64,000 nt of DNA, from the NCBI RefSeq assembly GCF_030268965.1, contig NZ_BSSE01000021.1:79736-143735 (forward strand). Direction: 5' to 3'. A program made the position numbers and the translations under genes. The DNA is from Microtetraspora sp. NBRC 16547. Lineage in GTDB: Bacteria; Actinomycetota; Actinomycetes; Streptosporangiales; Streptosporangiaceae. Below the pieces are notes generated by a model. That model searched no databases and was not told the origin of the DNA. It saw only the letters and a program-made list of their open reading frames with translations. Positions within the stretch are counted from its first letter, which is position 1; each line of letters opens with the position of its first letter. Positions 24,399 through 33,183 of the stretch are shown here, piece by piece.

Positions 24399-25547
24399 TT
24401 ACGGGCGAAGCGACGTGAAGAATTGCCTCAACTCGCCAGCGAGCAGGTCTGGTTCTTCCAGCGGCATGAAGTGTCCGCCTCTACCAGGCTCACTCCAATG
24501 CCGGATGTCGGTGCAGGCGCGTTCGGCGATCTCCCGCGGGAAGTTGGTATACGACGGTTCGGTGCTCACCGTGAACGCGGCCGGCACCATGATGTCCGGC
24601 CGCGGGCTGTTGTGGTCGAAGTCGAAGTATTGCCGGAAGGTCGAACCGATCGCGCCACTCGCCCAGTACAGGGTGATGGTCGTGAGCAGGGTATCGCGGT
24701 CGAAACGGCTTTCTAGGTCCCCGTGGTTGTCGCTCCAGTCTCGGTACTTGTCGATGAGCCAGGCGGCCAGTCCGGCTGGGGAGTCATTGAGCGCCGCGGC
24801 GATGGTGTCTGGCCGGGTGCCCATGATGGCGCTGTAGCCGCCATCGGTCTGGTCATATGCCGCGTCGGCATCGAGATACGCCTGCTCTGCAGGCGAGAGC
24901 GGGTGGGAGTCGAAGGCGGCCGGGAACGGTGGGTGGATCATGTGGATGCCGGCTACCTTCTCGGGGTACAGGGCGCCCAGCCAGCCAGTGACCACGCCGC
25001 CGATGTCGCCGCCGAAGGCGCCGTAGCGCTGGTAGCCGAGGACGTCGGTCATCAACAGGTGCAGCGTCTGCGCCATCGCAGCGCGAGTGAGCGGCCCCTT
25101 GGGCAGCTCCGAGTACAGAAAGCCTGGCAGTGAGGGCACCACCACGTCGAACGCGTCAACGGGATCGCCTCCGTACTGTGCGGGGTTGGTCAGGCGATCG
25201 ACCAGCGGCAGCATTTCCACGAAGCTGCTCGGCCAGCCGTGGCTCAGGATCAGCGGCAGTGGTGCGGGCGCGTTTGCCGGACGCATCCCGGTCACGCGAA
25301 GAAAATGCATCTTCCGGCCGCCGATCTGGGCCCGGTAATGCGGCAGCGCGTTGAGTTCGGCTTCCCGAGCGCGCCAGTTGAACCCGTCGATCCAGTAGGA
25401 CACCAGGTGCCGCAGGTAGTCGGGGTCGGTGCCAGCCTGCCACGGCTGATCGCCACTGCGGGCGGTGAAGCGGGTACGGGCCAGTCGGGCCCGTAGGTCG
25501 TCGAGTACCTCGTCGGATACATCGATGTGGAATGGGGAGAAGGTCAT
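24399..25547 (-). CDS. Epoxide hydrolase (EHN-type alpha/beta hydrolase)
   Basis: Soluble hydrolase of 382 aa. The N-terminal EHN domain (FHIDVSDEVLDDLRARLART, YWIDGFNWR) precedes an alpha/beta hydrolase core with oxyanion motif HGWP (103-106), nucleophile Asp181 in GGDIGG and general-base His in GRGGHFMPLE near residue 365. A Tyr in TFRQYFDF fits the lid pair that activates the epoxide. ATG with GGAGG 4-5 nt upstream. It is the only apparently intact gene in the island and may be cargo. Confidence 0.88.
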   Translation of the reverse strand: MTFSPFHIDVSDEVLDDLRARLARTRFTARSGDQPWQAGTDPDYLRHLVSYWIDGFNWRAREAELNALPHYRAQIGGRKMHFLRVTGMRPANAPAPLPLILSHGWPSSFVEMLPLVDRLTNPAQYGGDPVDAFDVVVPSLPGFLYSELPKGPLTRAAMAQTLHLLMTDVLGYQRYGAFGGDIGGVVTGWLGALYPEKVAGIHMIHPPFPAAFDSHPLSPAEQAYLDADAAYDQTDGGYSAIMGTRPDTIAAALNDSPAGLAAWLIDKYRDWSDNHGDLESRFDRDTLLTTITLYWASGAIGSTFRQYFDFDHNSPRPDIMVPAAFTVSTEPSYTNFPREIAERACTDIRHWSEPGRGGHFMPLEEPDLLAGELRQFFTSLRP

Positions 25548-25859
25548 TATTCCTCCGGTTAGGAGGGCGCTCCCCGACGCGAGGTCAGCTGGAAGGGATG
25601 GCCGGGTGGAGCGCCCAGACGTGACATTGGGTCTTCACCGGGCTCACCTCCCCTCATCGCTGACAGGAGCCCACTGTACACGCCCTCTTCTCCGCGACGC
25701 GCGGTCGACTTCGGCGGCGCGAAGTTCTCCGGCGGCGCGGTCGACTTCACTCAAGCTGTCGACTGGTCCCATCCCCCTTTGGAGCTTCCCGATCTTGTTG
25801 CGTCCACGTATGGCCAGCTACCATGCCGATCCACGCAGACCAGCGCAGGGGTAGAGGCT
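25548..25859. other. Gene-free stretch at right end of island
   Basis: About 310 bp upstream of the epoxide hydrolase. It should hold that gene's promoter. Short frames exist on both strands, but none has convincing coding bias, and no RNA or repeat other than the flanking att copy is seen. Confidence 0.4.
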
Positions 25860-25879
25860 GTTCAAATCCCACCGCCACC
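25860..25879 (+). repeat. attR-like copy of tRNA-Ser 3' end
   Basis: Exact 20-bp copy of 23465-23484 with no intact tRNA upstream. It is followed at 25891-25924 by a hairpin resembling the one after the true tRNA. Marks the right boundary of the inserted segment. Confidence 0.75.
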
Positions 25880-25890
25880 ACCAGCACAAA

Positions 25891-25924
25891 GAGCCGCTGA
25901 CCTGCGTGACCAGGCCGGCGGCTC
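25891..25924 (+). terminator. Second tRNA-type hairpin after att copy
   Basis: GAGCCGCTGACC and GGCCGGCGGCTC form a 12-bp imperfect stem, clearly similar to the hairpin at 23494-23528. It is probably the ancestral terminator of tRNA-Ser displaced by the insertion, or a second copy brought by the element. Confidence 0.5.
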
Positions 25925-25964
25925 TGTCGCCTGTCGTGTCGCCCCCCGTCCGGGGCAGCGTGGC

Positions 25965-26261
25965 TCAGCCCTCGAGTTCGAGCACCCGGGCGTGCAGCAC
26001 GGAACGCTGGTGCAGTGCGGCGCGCAGCGCCCGGTGCAGGCCGTCCTCCAGGTAGAGGTCGCCGTTCCACTGGACCACGTGCGGGAACAGGTCGCCGTAG
26101 AACGTGGAGTCCCTGGCGAGCAGGGAGTGCAGGTCGAGAACCGCTTTCGTGGTGATCAGCGTGTCCAGCCTGACCTGCCGCGGCGGGATCTGGGCCCACT
26201 CGCGGTTGGACAGGCTGTGCTCGGGGTAGGGACGTCCGTCGCCGACCAACTTAAAGATCAC
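25965..26261 (-). CDS. ParB/sulfiredoxin-like small protein
   Basis: Protein of 98 aa with IPPRQVRLDTLITTKAVLD, then VVQWNGDLYLEDGLHRALRA. The DGLHRAL motif and surrounding pattern resemble the ParB N-terminal/sulfiredoxin fold. Homologues are common in actinobacteria; some may carry antitoxin-type names, but I see no partner toxin here. GTG start (VIFKLVGDGRPYPEH). Just outside the island. Confidence 0.6.
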   Translation of the reverse strand: MIFKLVGDGRPYPEHSLSNREWAQIPPRQVRLDTLITTKAVLDLHSLLARDSTFYGDLFPHVVQWNGDLYLEDGLHRALRAALHQRSVLHARVLELEG

Positions 26262-26309
26262 GGTACGCAGTCTAGGAGAGAAAGCCGCTCCGCGACGTGG
26301 GGGATCTCG

Positions 26310-27176
26310 TCAGATCGCCCCAGCGAAGGTGTCGCAGCGCCGCGGATCGCCGGTGCTGTAGCCCTTTTTGAACCATTTCATTCGCTGGGCTGATGTGCCG
26401 TGCGTGAAGTTCTCCGGGCTGACCCGGCCCCGCACCTTCTCCTGGATGCGGTCGTCGCCGACGGCGGAGGCGGCGTCGAGCGCCTGGCGGATGTCGGCGT
26501 CGCTGAAGGGCTTGGCGAAGAACCCGGTGCGCACTGCGTTCTTCGCCCAGACGCCGGCGTAGCAGTCGGCCTGCAGTTCGAGCCGTACCGAGCCGCTGGT
26601 GGCGCCCTGGCCGGTGCCCTTCGCGATGTCGCCGAGGAGGTTCTGCACGTGGTGGCCGTACTCGTGGGCGATCACGTACGCCTGGGCGAACGGGCCGCCC
26701 TCCGCGCCGAACTGGGTGTGCAGCTCGTCGAAGAAGCCGAGATCGAGGTAGACGCGCCGGTCGGCGGAGCAGTAGAAGGGGCCGACGGAGGAGTCGGCGG
26801 CGCCGCACCCGGTCCGGATGGCCCCGCTGAACAGCGTCGTCTTGGCCTGCTGGTACCCGTCGACCTGGCCCTTCCAGTATTTCTGGAGGCTGTTGACGAC
26901 CCCGACGACCCGGCACTTCTCGGACTGGTCGGCGTCCGCGCCGGTCTTGCACTGGGCGGCGAGGTCGCCGCTGCTCGCGGACCTGCCGCTCTGGGCGGGC
27001 TGCCCGCCGCCGCTCAGGAGCTCGGTCGGGTCGACGCCGAAGACGAGGGCCAGGACGACCACCACGATGCCCACGGCGCCGCCGCCGATCGCGAGCCCGC
27101 CGCCCCGGGACATGCCGCCGGACCCGACGTCGTCCACCTGCGAGGCGTCGAGTTCGGCCCGATCATCGAAATCCAT
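26310..27176 (-). CDS. Neutral zinc metallopeptidase (YpfJ family)
   Basis: Membrane-anchored metallopeptidase of 288 aa. One transmembrane helix (GGAVGIVVVVLALVFGV, residues about 33-50) follows a short cytoplasmic tail; the extracellular domain has the zinc motif in VIAHEYGHHVQNLLGD and a conserved C terminus with HGTSAQRMKWFKKGYSTGD. Cys pairs fit an extracytoplasmic location. Substrate unknown. ATG at 27176 with GGGAG about 9 nt upstream. Confidence 0.9.
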   Translation of the reverse strand: MDFDDRAELDASQVDDVGSGGMSRGGGLAIGGGAVGIVVVVLALVFGVDPTELLSGGGQPAQSGRSASSGDLAAQCKTGADADQSEKCRVVGVVNSLQKYWKGQVDGYQQAKTTLFSGAIRTGCGAADSSVGPFYCSADRRVYLDLGFFDELHTQFGAEGGPFAQAYVIAHEYGHHVQNLLGDIAKGTGQGATSGSVRLELQADCYAGVWAKNAVRTGFFAKPFSDADIRQALDAASAVGDDRIQEKVRGRVSPENFTHGTSAQRMKWFKKGYSTGDPRRCDTFAGAI

Positions 27177-27454
27177 TCCGCGACGCTCCCCAGTGTGCGG
27201 GTGATCCTCGTGCGCACGCCGATGCTATCCACAGCCGTGATGCCCCGCGTGTACGAGATCATTACTACTCGCCCGTTATCGTCGGCGCGCTCCGTCGCGG
27301 CGCTGTTGCGATGATCGAACCGGCCGTACGGCCGGCGGGCTCGCGCACGACGGCCACGCCGGTGGCACGCAGCTCCTATGGCGGGACCAGCTGTTCAGTC
27401 TTCCGGAATGCCACGACCTGACCCGTTGACGCTCTCCGGCGGGCGGCTGAGGGC
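27177..27454. other. Intergenic stretch, no gene seen
   Basis: Upstream region of the metallopeptidase gene; it should contain its promoter. No supported ORF or RNA. It leads into a short tandem repeat and a terminator on the right. Confidence 0.4.
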
Positions 27455-27502
27455 CGAACTGGGAGCGGACCGAACTGGGAGCGGACCGAACTGGGAGCGG
27501 AC
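27455..27502. repeat. Three perfect 16-bp tandem repeats
   Basis: Unit CGAACTGGGAGCGGAC repeated three times without mismatch, next to a transcription terminator. Not inside a supported gene. Copy number may vary between strains. Confidence 0.8.
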
Positions 27503-27506
27503 AGCA

Positions 27507-27539
27507 CGAAGGGCCCGGCTGGATGGACCGGGCCCTTCG
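27507..27539 (-). terminator. Terminator downstream of tRNA-Ser(GGA)
   Basis: Perfect 12-bp stem CGAAGGGCCCGG/CCGGGCCCTTCG with a 9-nt loop, 22 bp beyond the 3' end of the minus-strand tRNA. No T run, as is common in high-GC actinobacteria. Confidence 0.7.
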
Positions 27540-27560
27540 CTGTACTGCCTCAACCAGGCG

Positions 27561-27646
27561 CGGAGGATAGGAGATTCGAACTCCTGAGGGGTTGCCCCCA
27601 ACACGCTTTCCAAGCGTGCGCCCTAGGCCAACTAGGCGAATCCTCC
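27561..27646 (-). tRNA. tRNA-Ser (GGA)
   Basis: Class II tRNA of 86 nt on the minus strand. Acceptor GGAGGAT pairs with ATCCTCC, discriminator G, anticodon loop TTGGAAA (anticodon GGA), long variable arm, T loop TTCGAAT. CCA not encoded. Confidence 0.95.
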
Positions 27647-27743
27647 GCCGAAAAGCTTAGCGGACTTTCCGACGTGTGGTGACCACAGTTTTCCGGCGCC
27701 CTGTCCGGCCTCGGCACGCGCCGGGAGTGGTTAGACTGTCTGC

Positions 27744-27832
27744 GGACCCCTCGCGCGGCGTCATCCTGTGAACCTCCCCAGGGCCGGAAGGCAGCAAGGA
27801 TAAGCGGGCTCTGGCGGGTGTGCGGGGGGTCT
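27744..27832 (+). ncRNA. ffs: Signal recognition particle RNA (4.5S type)
   Basis: The conserved SRP domain with GTGAACCTCCCCAGG, CCGGAAGGCAGCAAGG and GGCGGGTG is present, closed by a long stem pairing GGACCCCTCGCG with the region TGTGCGGGGGGTC. About 90 nt, small bacterial type lacking an Alu domain. Location just before dnaX is characteristic. Ends are approximate. Confidence 0.92.
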
Positions 27833-27880
27833 CTGAGTTTCAGGGAACCGCCGACCGGGTCAACCCCCCGAGGAGACGGC

Positions 27881-30157
27881 ATGAGTCTTGCGCTGTACCG
27901 CAAGTACAGGCCCGGGACGTTCGCCGAGGTCAAGGGGCAGGAGCACGTCACAGAGCCGCTGCGCCAGGCGTTGCGGAGCGGGCGGATCAACCATGCCTAC
28001 CTGTTCAGCGGCCCGCGCGGTTGCGGCAAGACCTCCAGCGCGCGCATCCTCGCCCGCTCGCTGAACTGCGAGAAGGGCCCGACGCCCGATCCCTGCGGCG
28101 AGTGCGAGTCCTGCGTGGCCCTGGGTCCGACGGGTCCCGGCCACCTCGACGTCATCGAGATCGACGCCGCGTCGCACGGCGGTGTGGACGACGCCCGCGA
28201 CCTGCGGGAGCGGGCCTTCTTCGCCCCGGTCTCGGCGCGCTACAAGATCTACATCATCGACGAGGCGCACATGGTGACCCGCGAGGGTTTCAACGCGCTG
28301 CTCAAGCTCGTCGAGGAGCCTCCGCCGCACCTCAAGTTCGTCTTCGCCACGACCGAGCCGGAGAAGGTCATCGGGACGATCAAGTCCCGGACCCACCACT
28401 ACCCCTTCCGGCTGATGCCCCCGGCGACGCTGCGCCAGCTCATGGAGGAGATCCTCGACTCCGAGTCCGTGCCGTACGAGCCGGCGGCGTTGCCGCTCGT
28501 GGTGCGCGCGGGCGCGGGCTCGGCCCGTGACTCGCTGTCGATCCTCGACCAGCTCCTGGCCGGCGCCGACGACGCCGGCATCACATACCAGCGCGCGGTC
28601 TCCCTGCTCGGCTACACCGACGGCGACCTGCTCGACGAGGTGATCGAGGCGTTCGCCAAGCGGGACGGCGCGGCCGTGTTCCAGACGGTCAATCGGGTCA
28701 TCGAGGGCGGTCACGACCCCCGGCGGTTCGCGATGGACCTGCTGGAACGCTTCCGTGACCTGGTGATCCTCGCCAACGTGCCGGAGGCGGCGGGCAACGG
28801 CCTGCTCGACCGGCCCGCCGACGAGCTGGAGCGCCTTCAGGTGCAGGCGGCGTCCATGGGCCCCGCCGAGCTGACCCGCGCCGCCGAGGTCTTCAACACG
28901 GGGCTGACCGAGATGCGCGGCGCGGCCTCGCCGCAGCTGCTCCTCGAGCTGATGTGCGCCCGGGTGCTGCTGCCCGCCGCCGCGCAGGGCGAGGCCGCGC
29001 TGCTCGCCCGGCTCGAGCGCCTCGAACGCGGCGGCGTGCCGGGCTATGCCGCCCCGGTTCTCGGTGCTCCGAACGCGGTCCCCGCGCCGCAGGCGCCCGC
29101 CGCGGCCCCGGTGGCCCCTGTCATCCCAGCCGCAGCTCGGCAGGCTCCCGTGGCGCCCGGCGCTCCCGCGCGTACGGCTCCCGCGTCCGACCCCCAGGAC
29201 GACTGGCCGGCTCCGGTCCGGCCCGGCGCGCCGAGCGCGCCCCCGCAGGAGGACGTCCCCTCCGGGGCCGTGGCGGCGGTGGGCGGCCCGGTCCAGCAGG
29301 CGTGGCCCAGGGTCCTCGACGCGATCAAGCACAGGCAGCGGGTCGCCTGGATGATCCTCAACGCCCAGGGGCGGCTTCTCGGCGTCGACGGCAACCTCGT
29401 GACCGTGGGCTTCGAGAAGCCCGGCGACGTGCAGGGCTTCCTCAAGGGCAAGCGCGACGAGGTGGTCGCGGCCGCGCTCGGCGACGTCCTGGGCGGCACC
29501 TGGCGGGTCGACGTGGTCGTCGGCGGTCCCGGCCCGGCCGGTGGTTCCGCCCCGCGCGGCTCCGGCGGCCCTTCGGGGACGCCCGGCCCCGCCGACACCG
29601 GCTCGCGTGGCCCGTCCCGGCATGAGGGCCGGGGACGGCCGTCCGGTCCGGCCGACGGCCCCGCGCGTACGCCTTCGGCGGGCTCAGGTGAGGCGTCCGG
29701 AGCGCGGAACGCCGCGGGTACGGGCGGCGACGCGGCCGGCCCCGGAGGCAACGCGAACGGCATGGCAAGCCCGGGCGCGGCTCAGGCAGCGGCCCCGACG
29801 GCGGCTCAGTCAGCGGCTCAGTCAGCGGCTCAGACGGCGACTCAGCCAACGGACGAGTCGTGGCCCGACGCGCCCTCGGACGACTACGACAGCCCGGCGG
29901 CCGGATCGGGGAGCTCCCGCGGCTCGGCGCCCAGCCCCGGCCTGGCGGCGGCGAGGTCGGCGGCCCGGGCCGCCGCCCAGGCGGGCCCGCGACAGGCGTG
30001 GCCGGAGTCCGTTCCCGGCCACGCGAAGCCGGGGCAGGAGGCGGACGACGTCGATCCGCTCAACGACGCGGACGCGGACGTCGACGAACTCACTGGCATG
30101 GCCCTCATCCAGCGCGAGCTCGGTGGTCGTGTCATTGAGGAAATCGACCACTCCTGA
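27881..30157 (+). CDS. dnaX: DNA polymerase III subunit gamma/tau
   Basis: Clamp-loader ATPase, 758 aa. It has Walker A GPRGCGKTS (44-52), a zinc-binding Cys cluster (Cys63, 72, 75, 78), the DEAH-type Walker B IIDEAHM and sensor FATTEPEKV. Residues after about 400 are Pro/Ala/Gly-rich linker with a conserved block (AWPRVLDAIKHRQRVAWMIL) and an acidic tail. The ATG has GAGGAG 6 nt upstream; earlier in-frame codons overlap the SRP RNA and are not used. No frameshift signal was identified. Confidence 0.95.
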   Translation: MSLALYRKYRPGTFAEVKGQEHVTEPLRQALRSGRINHAYLFSGPRGCGKTSSARILARSLNCEKGPTPDPCGECESCVALGPTGPGHLDVIEIDAASHGGVDDARDLRERAFFAPVSARYKIYIIDEAHMVTREGFNALLKLVEEPPPHLKFVFATTEPEKVIGTIKSRTHHYPFRLMPPATLRQLMEEILDSESVPYEPAALPLVVRAGAGSARDSLSILDQLLAGADDAGITYQRAVSLLGYTDGDLLDEVIEAFAKRDGAAVFQTVNRVIEGGHDPRRFAMDLLERFRDLVILANVPEAAGNGLLDRPADELERLQVQAASMGPAELTRAAEVFNTGLTEMRGAASPQLLLELMCARVLLPAAAQGEAALLARLERLERGGVPGYAAPVLGAPNAVPAPQAPAAAPVAPVIPAAARQAPVAPGAPARTAPASDPQDDWPAPVRPGAPSAPPQEDVPSGAVAAVGGPVQQAWPRVLDAIKHRQRVAWMILNAQGRLLGVDGNLVTVGFEKPGDVQGFLKGKRDEVVAAALGDVLGGTWRVDVVVGGPGPAGGSAPRGSGGPSGTPGPADTGSRGPSRHEGRGRPSGPADGPARTPSAGSGEASGARNAAGTGGDAAGPGGNANGMASPGAAQAAAPTAAQSAAQSAAQTATQPTDESWPDAPSDDYDSPAAGSGSSRGSAPSPGLAAARSAARAAAQAGPRQAWPESVPGHAKPGQEADDVDPLNDADADVDELTGMALIQRELGGRVIEEIDHS

Positions 30158-30294
30158 GAGGCGCGCACCGCGTCGCTGGGGTATTGCTGGGGTGCGTTTA
30201 CCCGGAACACGCACTTGCTCCGGTATCAGATCCGCGGCAAACGCCGTAGGCTCGTCGCGACGACAAGTCGCTGGATGCCGAGGAGCGCACGAAC

Positions 30295-30642
30295 GTGAAC
30301 CCTGGAGATGTCAACCTGCAGCAATTGCTGGAGCAGGCCCAGCTGATGCAGCAACAGCTCGTCACGGCCCAGCAGGAGCTCAGCGACGCCGAGGTCGAGG
30401 GGACCGCGGGCGGTGGGCTGGTGGTCGCGACGGTCAACGGCAGCGGTGAGCTGCTCGAACTGAAGATCAGCCCAAAGGCCGTCGACGCGGGCGACCCCGA
30501 GGAGACCGCGGAGACGATCGCCGATCTGGTGCTGGCCGCCGTGCGTGACGCGGTGCGGTCCGCCGCCGAGCTGCAGCAGGAGAAGCTCGGCCCGCTGGCG
30601 CAGGGGCTCGGAGGCGGGCTCGGCCAGCTGCCCGGGTTCTAG
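30295..30642 (+). CDS. YbaB/EbfC nucleoid-associated protein
   Basis: Small DNA-binding protein of 115 aa, dimeric in the family. N-terminal Gln-rich helix ([20 protein letters not shown]) followed by the conserved [20 protein letters not shown] and [12 protein letters not shown] start with GAGGAG about 9 nt upstream. Lies between dnaX and recR, its usual place, and probably forms one transcript with recR. Confidence 0.92.
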   Translation: MNPGDVNLQQLLEQAQLMQQQLVTAQQELSDAEVEGTAGGGLVVATVNGSGELLELKISPKAVDAGDPEETAETIADLVLAAVRDAVRSAAELQQEKLGPLAQGLGGGLGQLPGF

Positions 30643-30648
30643 AAGATC

Positions 30649-31248
30649 ATGTACGAAGGGGTCGTCCAGAACCTGATCGACGAGCTGGGGCTGCTGCCCG
30701 GCGTCGGTCCCAAGAGCGCGCAGCGCATCGCCTTCCACCTGTTGGCGGCCGATCCCGCCGACGTGAAGCGGCTGGCGCACGCGCTGCTGGAGGTCAAGGA
30801 GCGGGTCCGGTTCTGCCGTGTCTGCGGCAACGTCGCAGCCGAGGAGGAGTGCCGGATCTGTCGCGACCAGCGTCGCGACCCGCACGTGATCTGCGTCGTC
30901 GAAGAGTCGAAGGACGTCGTGGCGATCGAGAAGACGCGCGAGTTCCGCGGCCGCTACCACGTGCTCGGCGGCGCGATCAGCCCGATCGACGGTGTCGGCC
31001 CCGACGACCTGCGGATCCGCGAGCTGATGGCGCGGCTGGCCGACGGCCAGGTCACCGAGCTGATCCTCGCGACCGACCCGAACCTCGAGGGCGAGGCCAC
31101 GGCCACCTACCTGGCCAGGCTCGTCAAGCCCATGGGGCTGAAAGTGACACGACTGGCCAGCGGTCTGCCGGTGGGCGGTGATCTCGAGTACGCCGACGAG
31201 GTCACCTTGGGCCGCGCTTTCGAAGGACGGAGGCTGCTGGATGTCTGA
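30649..31248 (+). CDS. recR: Recombination mediator RecR
   Basis: RecF-pathway repair protein of 199 aa. Helix-hairpin-helix [20 protein letters not shown], a four-Cys zinc finger ([17 protein letters not shown]), and the Toprim domain with [12 protein letters not shown] and [12 protein letters not shown]. Complete and of normal length. Six bp downstream of ybaB and overlapping the next gene by 8 bp. Confidence 0.96.
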   Translation: MYEGVVQNLIDELGLLPGVGPKSAQRIAFHLLAADPADVKRLAHALLEVKERVRFCRVCGNVAAEEECRICRDQRRDPHVICVVEESKDVVAIEKTREFRGRYHVLGGAISPIDGVGPDDLRIRELMARLADGQVTELILATDPNLEGEATATYLARLVKPMGLKVTRLASGLPVGGDLEYADEVTLGRAFEGRRLLDV

Positions 31249-31771
31249 TGAGTGGGGCGCCCTGGCGGAACGGATCGCGGGACACGCGCAGAACTACCTC
31301 GACGGCCTGACCCGGCTGGCGAGCGGTGAAGGCGGGGACGCCATTCTGCCGCTGCTGCTCGTGGAGGTGGCGCAGGTCAGCCTGGCCGGCACCCAGCTCG
31401 GGGCGATGCAGGACGTGATCCTGCAGGGCAACTTCGAGCCGGCGCTGAGCGCGGACCCCGACGTCGACCCTCTCCGTGCGGCTCTCACCGCCCGGCTCGG
31501 CCCGGTGGACGACTACGCCGAGGTGTTCGACCCGTACAAGGACACCGCGGTCACGCCGTACCGGCTGTCGGACGACCTCGCGGCGGTGGCGGCCGATCTG
31601 GTGCACGGGCTGCGGCACTACCGCGCCGGGCGGCCGCTCGAGGCGCTGTGGTGGTGGCAGTACTCCTACTTCAACACCTGGGGCAACCACGCGGGCGCGG
31701 CGCTTCGCGCGCTGCACGCGCTGGTCGCGCACACCCGGCTCGACGTGGTCGAGGAGAGCACGGTCGTCTGA
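31241..31771 (+). CDS. DUF5063 domain protein
   Basis: Protein of 176 aa, [20 protein letters not shown] onward, with Asp/Tyr-rich [20 protein letters not shown] and an aromatic patch [15 protein letters not shown]. Conserved in actinobacteria directly after recR; function unknown. ATG 31241 lies inside the recR end with GGAGG 7-8 nt upstream, so it is translationally coupled. Confidence 0.85.
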   Translation: MSDEWGALAERIAGHAQNYLDGLTRLASGEGGDAILPLLLVEVAQVSLAGTQLGAMQDVILQGNFEPALSADPDVDPLRAALTARLGPVDDYAEVFDPYKDTAVTPYRLSDDLAAVAADLVHGLRHYRAGRPLEALWWWQYSYFNTWGNHAGAALRALHALVAHTRLDVVEESTVV

Positions 31772-31908
31772 CCGTCCGACCATACGGGCGGCCGCGCGCC
31801 GGGGAACCAAAACGATGATCATCCCACATGCTGAGCACGTTCCGTCGGGCTGGTGAGACCCGCCAGTAGACTGTGAGCTCCACGTCCTGATTCGTTCGGA
31901 GAGTTCCA

Positions 31909-33183
31909 GTGGCGCTCGTTGTCCAGAAGTACGGTGGTTCGTCCGTCGCCGACGCGTCCTGTATCAAGCGGGTCGCGCAGCGGATCGTCGCGACGAAAAA
32001 AGCCGGCAACGACGTCGTGGTGATCGTCTCCGCCATGGGGGACACCACCGACGAGCTCCTGGACCTGGCCAAGCAGGTGTCCCCGCTGCCTCCGGGCCGC
32101 GAGCTGGACATGCTGCTGACGTCGGGTGAGCGCATCTCGATGGCCCTGCTCGCGATGGCGATCGCCAACCTGGGTCACGAGGCGCGGAGCTTCACCGGCT
32201 CCCAGGCCGGGGTGATCACCGACTCCACGCACGGCAAGGCGCGCATCATCGACGTGACGCCCGGCCGCATACAGGAGGCGCTCGACCTCGGCCGGATCGC
32301 GATCGTGGCCGGGTTCCAGGGGGTCTCCCAGGACACCAAGGACATAACGACGCTCGGCCGCGGTGGTTCCGACACGACGGCGGTCGCGCTCGCCGCCTCG
32401 CTCGAGGCCGATGTCTGCGAAATCTACACCGACGTGGACGGCATCTTCACGGCCGACCCGCGCATCGTGTCGACGGCACGGCAGATCCCGCGGCTCACCT
32501 TCGAGGAGACCCTGGAGATGGCGGCCTGCGGCGCCAAGATCCTGCATCTGCGCTGCGTGGAGTACGCCCGCAGGTTCCAGCTCCCGATCCACGTCAGAAG
32601 CTCGTTCAGCACCAAGGAAGGCACGTGGGTCTACACAGACCCCAATACCGAAGGAACCGAGATGGAGCAGCCCATCATCTCCGGCGTCGCGCACGACCGG
32701 AGCGAGGCCAAGATCACTGTTGTCGGCGTGCCCGACAAGATCGGAGAGGCTGCCGCCATCTTCAAAACGCTGGCCGAGGCCGAGATCAACATCGACATGA
32801 TCGTGCAGAACGTGTCGGCGGCGGCCACGGGGCGTACGGATATCTCCTTCACGCTTCCGACGAATGACGCGCAGACCGCGCTCACCGCGCTCAAGAAGAT
32901 CCAGAGCAAGGTGGTGTTCGACTCGCTGCTGTTCGACGACCGGATCGGGAAGGTCTCCCTGATCGGCGCGGGCATGCGCTCGCACCCCGGCGTCACGGCG
33001 ACGTTCTTCGGCGCGCTGGCCGACGCGGGGGTGAACATCGAGATGATCTCCACGTCCGAGATCCGCATCTCGGTGGTCGTCGACGAGGACGACGTGGACG
33101 CGGCCGTCAACGCCGCTCACCGGGCGTTCGACCTGGACGCCGACGAAGTCGAGGCAGTCATTTACGGAGGTAGCGGTCGATGA
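31909..33183 (+). CDS. ask: Aspartate kinase
   Basis: First enzyme of the aspartate family (Lys, Thr, Met, diaminopimelate), 424 aa. Kinase motifs [11 protein letters not shown] and [15 protein letters not shown] are clear, followed by two ACT domains (about 265-335 and 345-420) that mediate Lys/Thr feedback, with [15 protein letters not shown] and a Ser/Thr-rich [11 protein letters not shown] start with GGAGAG 5 nt upstream. Overlaps asd by 4 nt. An internal start at 32662 likely yields a regulatory beta subunit. Confidence 0.96.
   Translation: MALVVQKYGGSSVADASCIKRVAQRIVATKKAGNDVVVIVSAMGDTTDELLDLAKQVSPLPPGRELDMLLTSGERISMALLAMAIANLGHEARSFTGSQAGVITDSTHGKARIIDVTPGRIQEALDLGRIAIVAGFQGVSQDTKDITTLGRGGSDTTAVALAASLEADVCEIYTDVDGIFTADPRIVSTARQIPRLTFEETLEMAACGAKILHLRCVEYARRFQLPIHVRSSFSTKEGTWVYTDPNTEGTEMEQPIISGVAHDRSEAKITVVGVPDKIGEAAAIFKTLAEAEINIDMIVQNVSAAATGRTDISFTLPTNDAQTALTALKKIQSKVVFDSLLFDDRIGKVSLIGAGMRSHPGVTATFFGALADAGVNIEMISTSEIRISVVVDEDDVDAAVNAAHRAFDLDADEVEAVIYGGSGR
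32662..33183 (+). CDS. Aspartate kinase beta subunit (internal in-frame start)
   Basis: ATG 32662 ([17 protein letters not shown]) is in frame with ask and preceded by AAGGA with 6 nt spacing. It would give 173 aa holding both ACT domains. Corynebacterium glutamicum and related actinobacteria make an alpha2beta2 aspartokinase from such an internal start, at the matching position. Use in this organism is inferred. Confidence 0.6.
   Translation: MEQPIISGVAHDRSEAKITVVGVPDKIGEAAAIFKTLAEAEINIDMIVQNVSAAATGRTDISFTLPTNDAQTALTALKKIQSKVVFDSLLFDDRIGKVSLIGAGMRSHPGVTATFFGALADAGVNIEMISTSEIRISVVVDEDDVDAAVNAAHRAFDLDADEVEAVIYGGSGR

Noticed and set aside
27860..29623. 587-codon minus-strand frame across dnaX
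   Set aside because: Shadow of dnaX caused by GC3 bias; no recognisable family.
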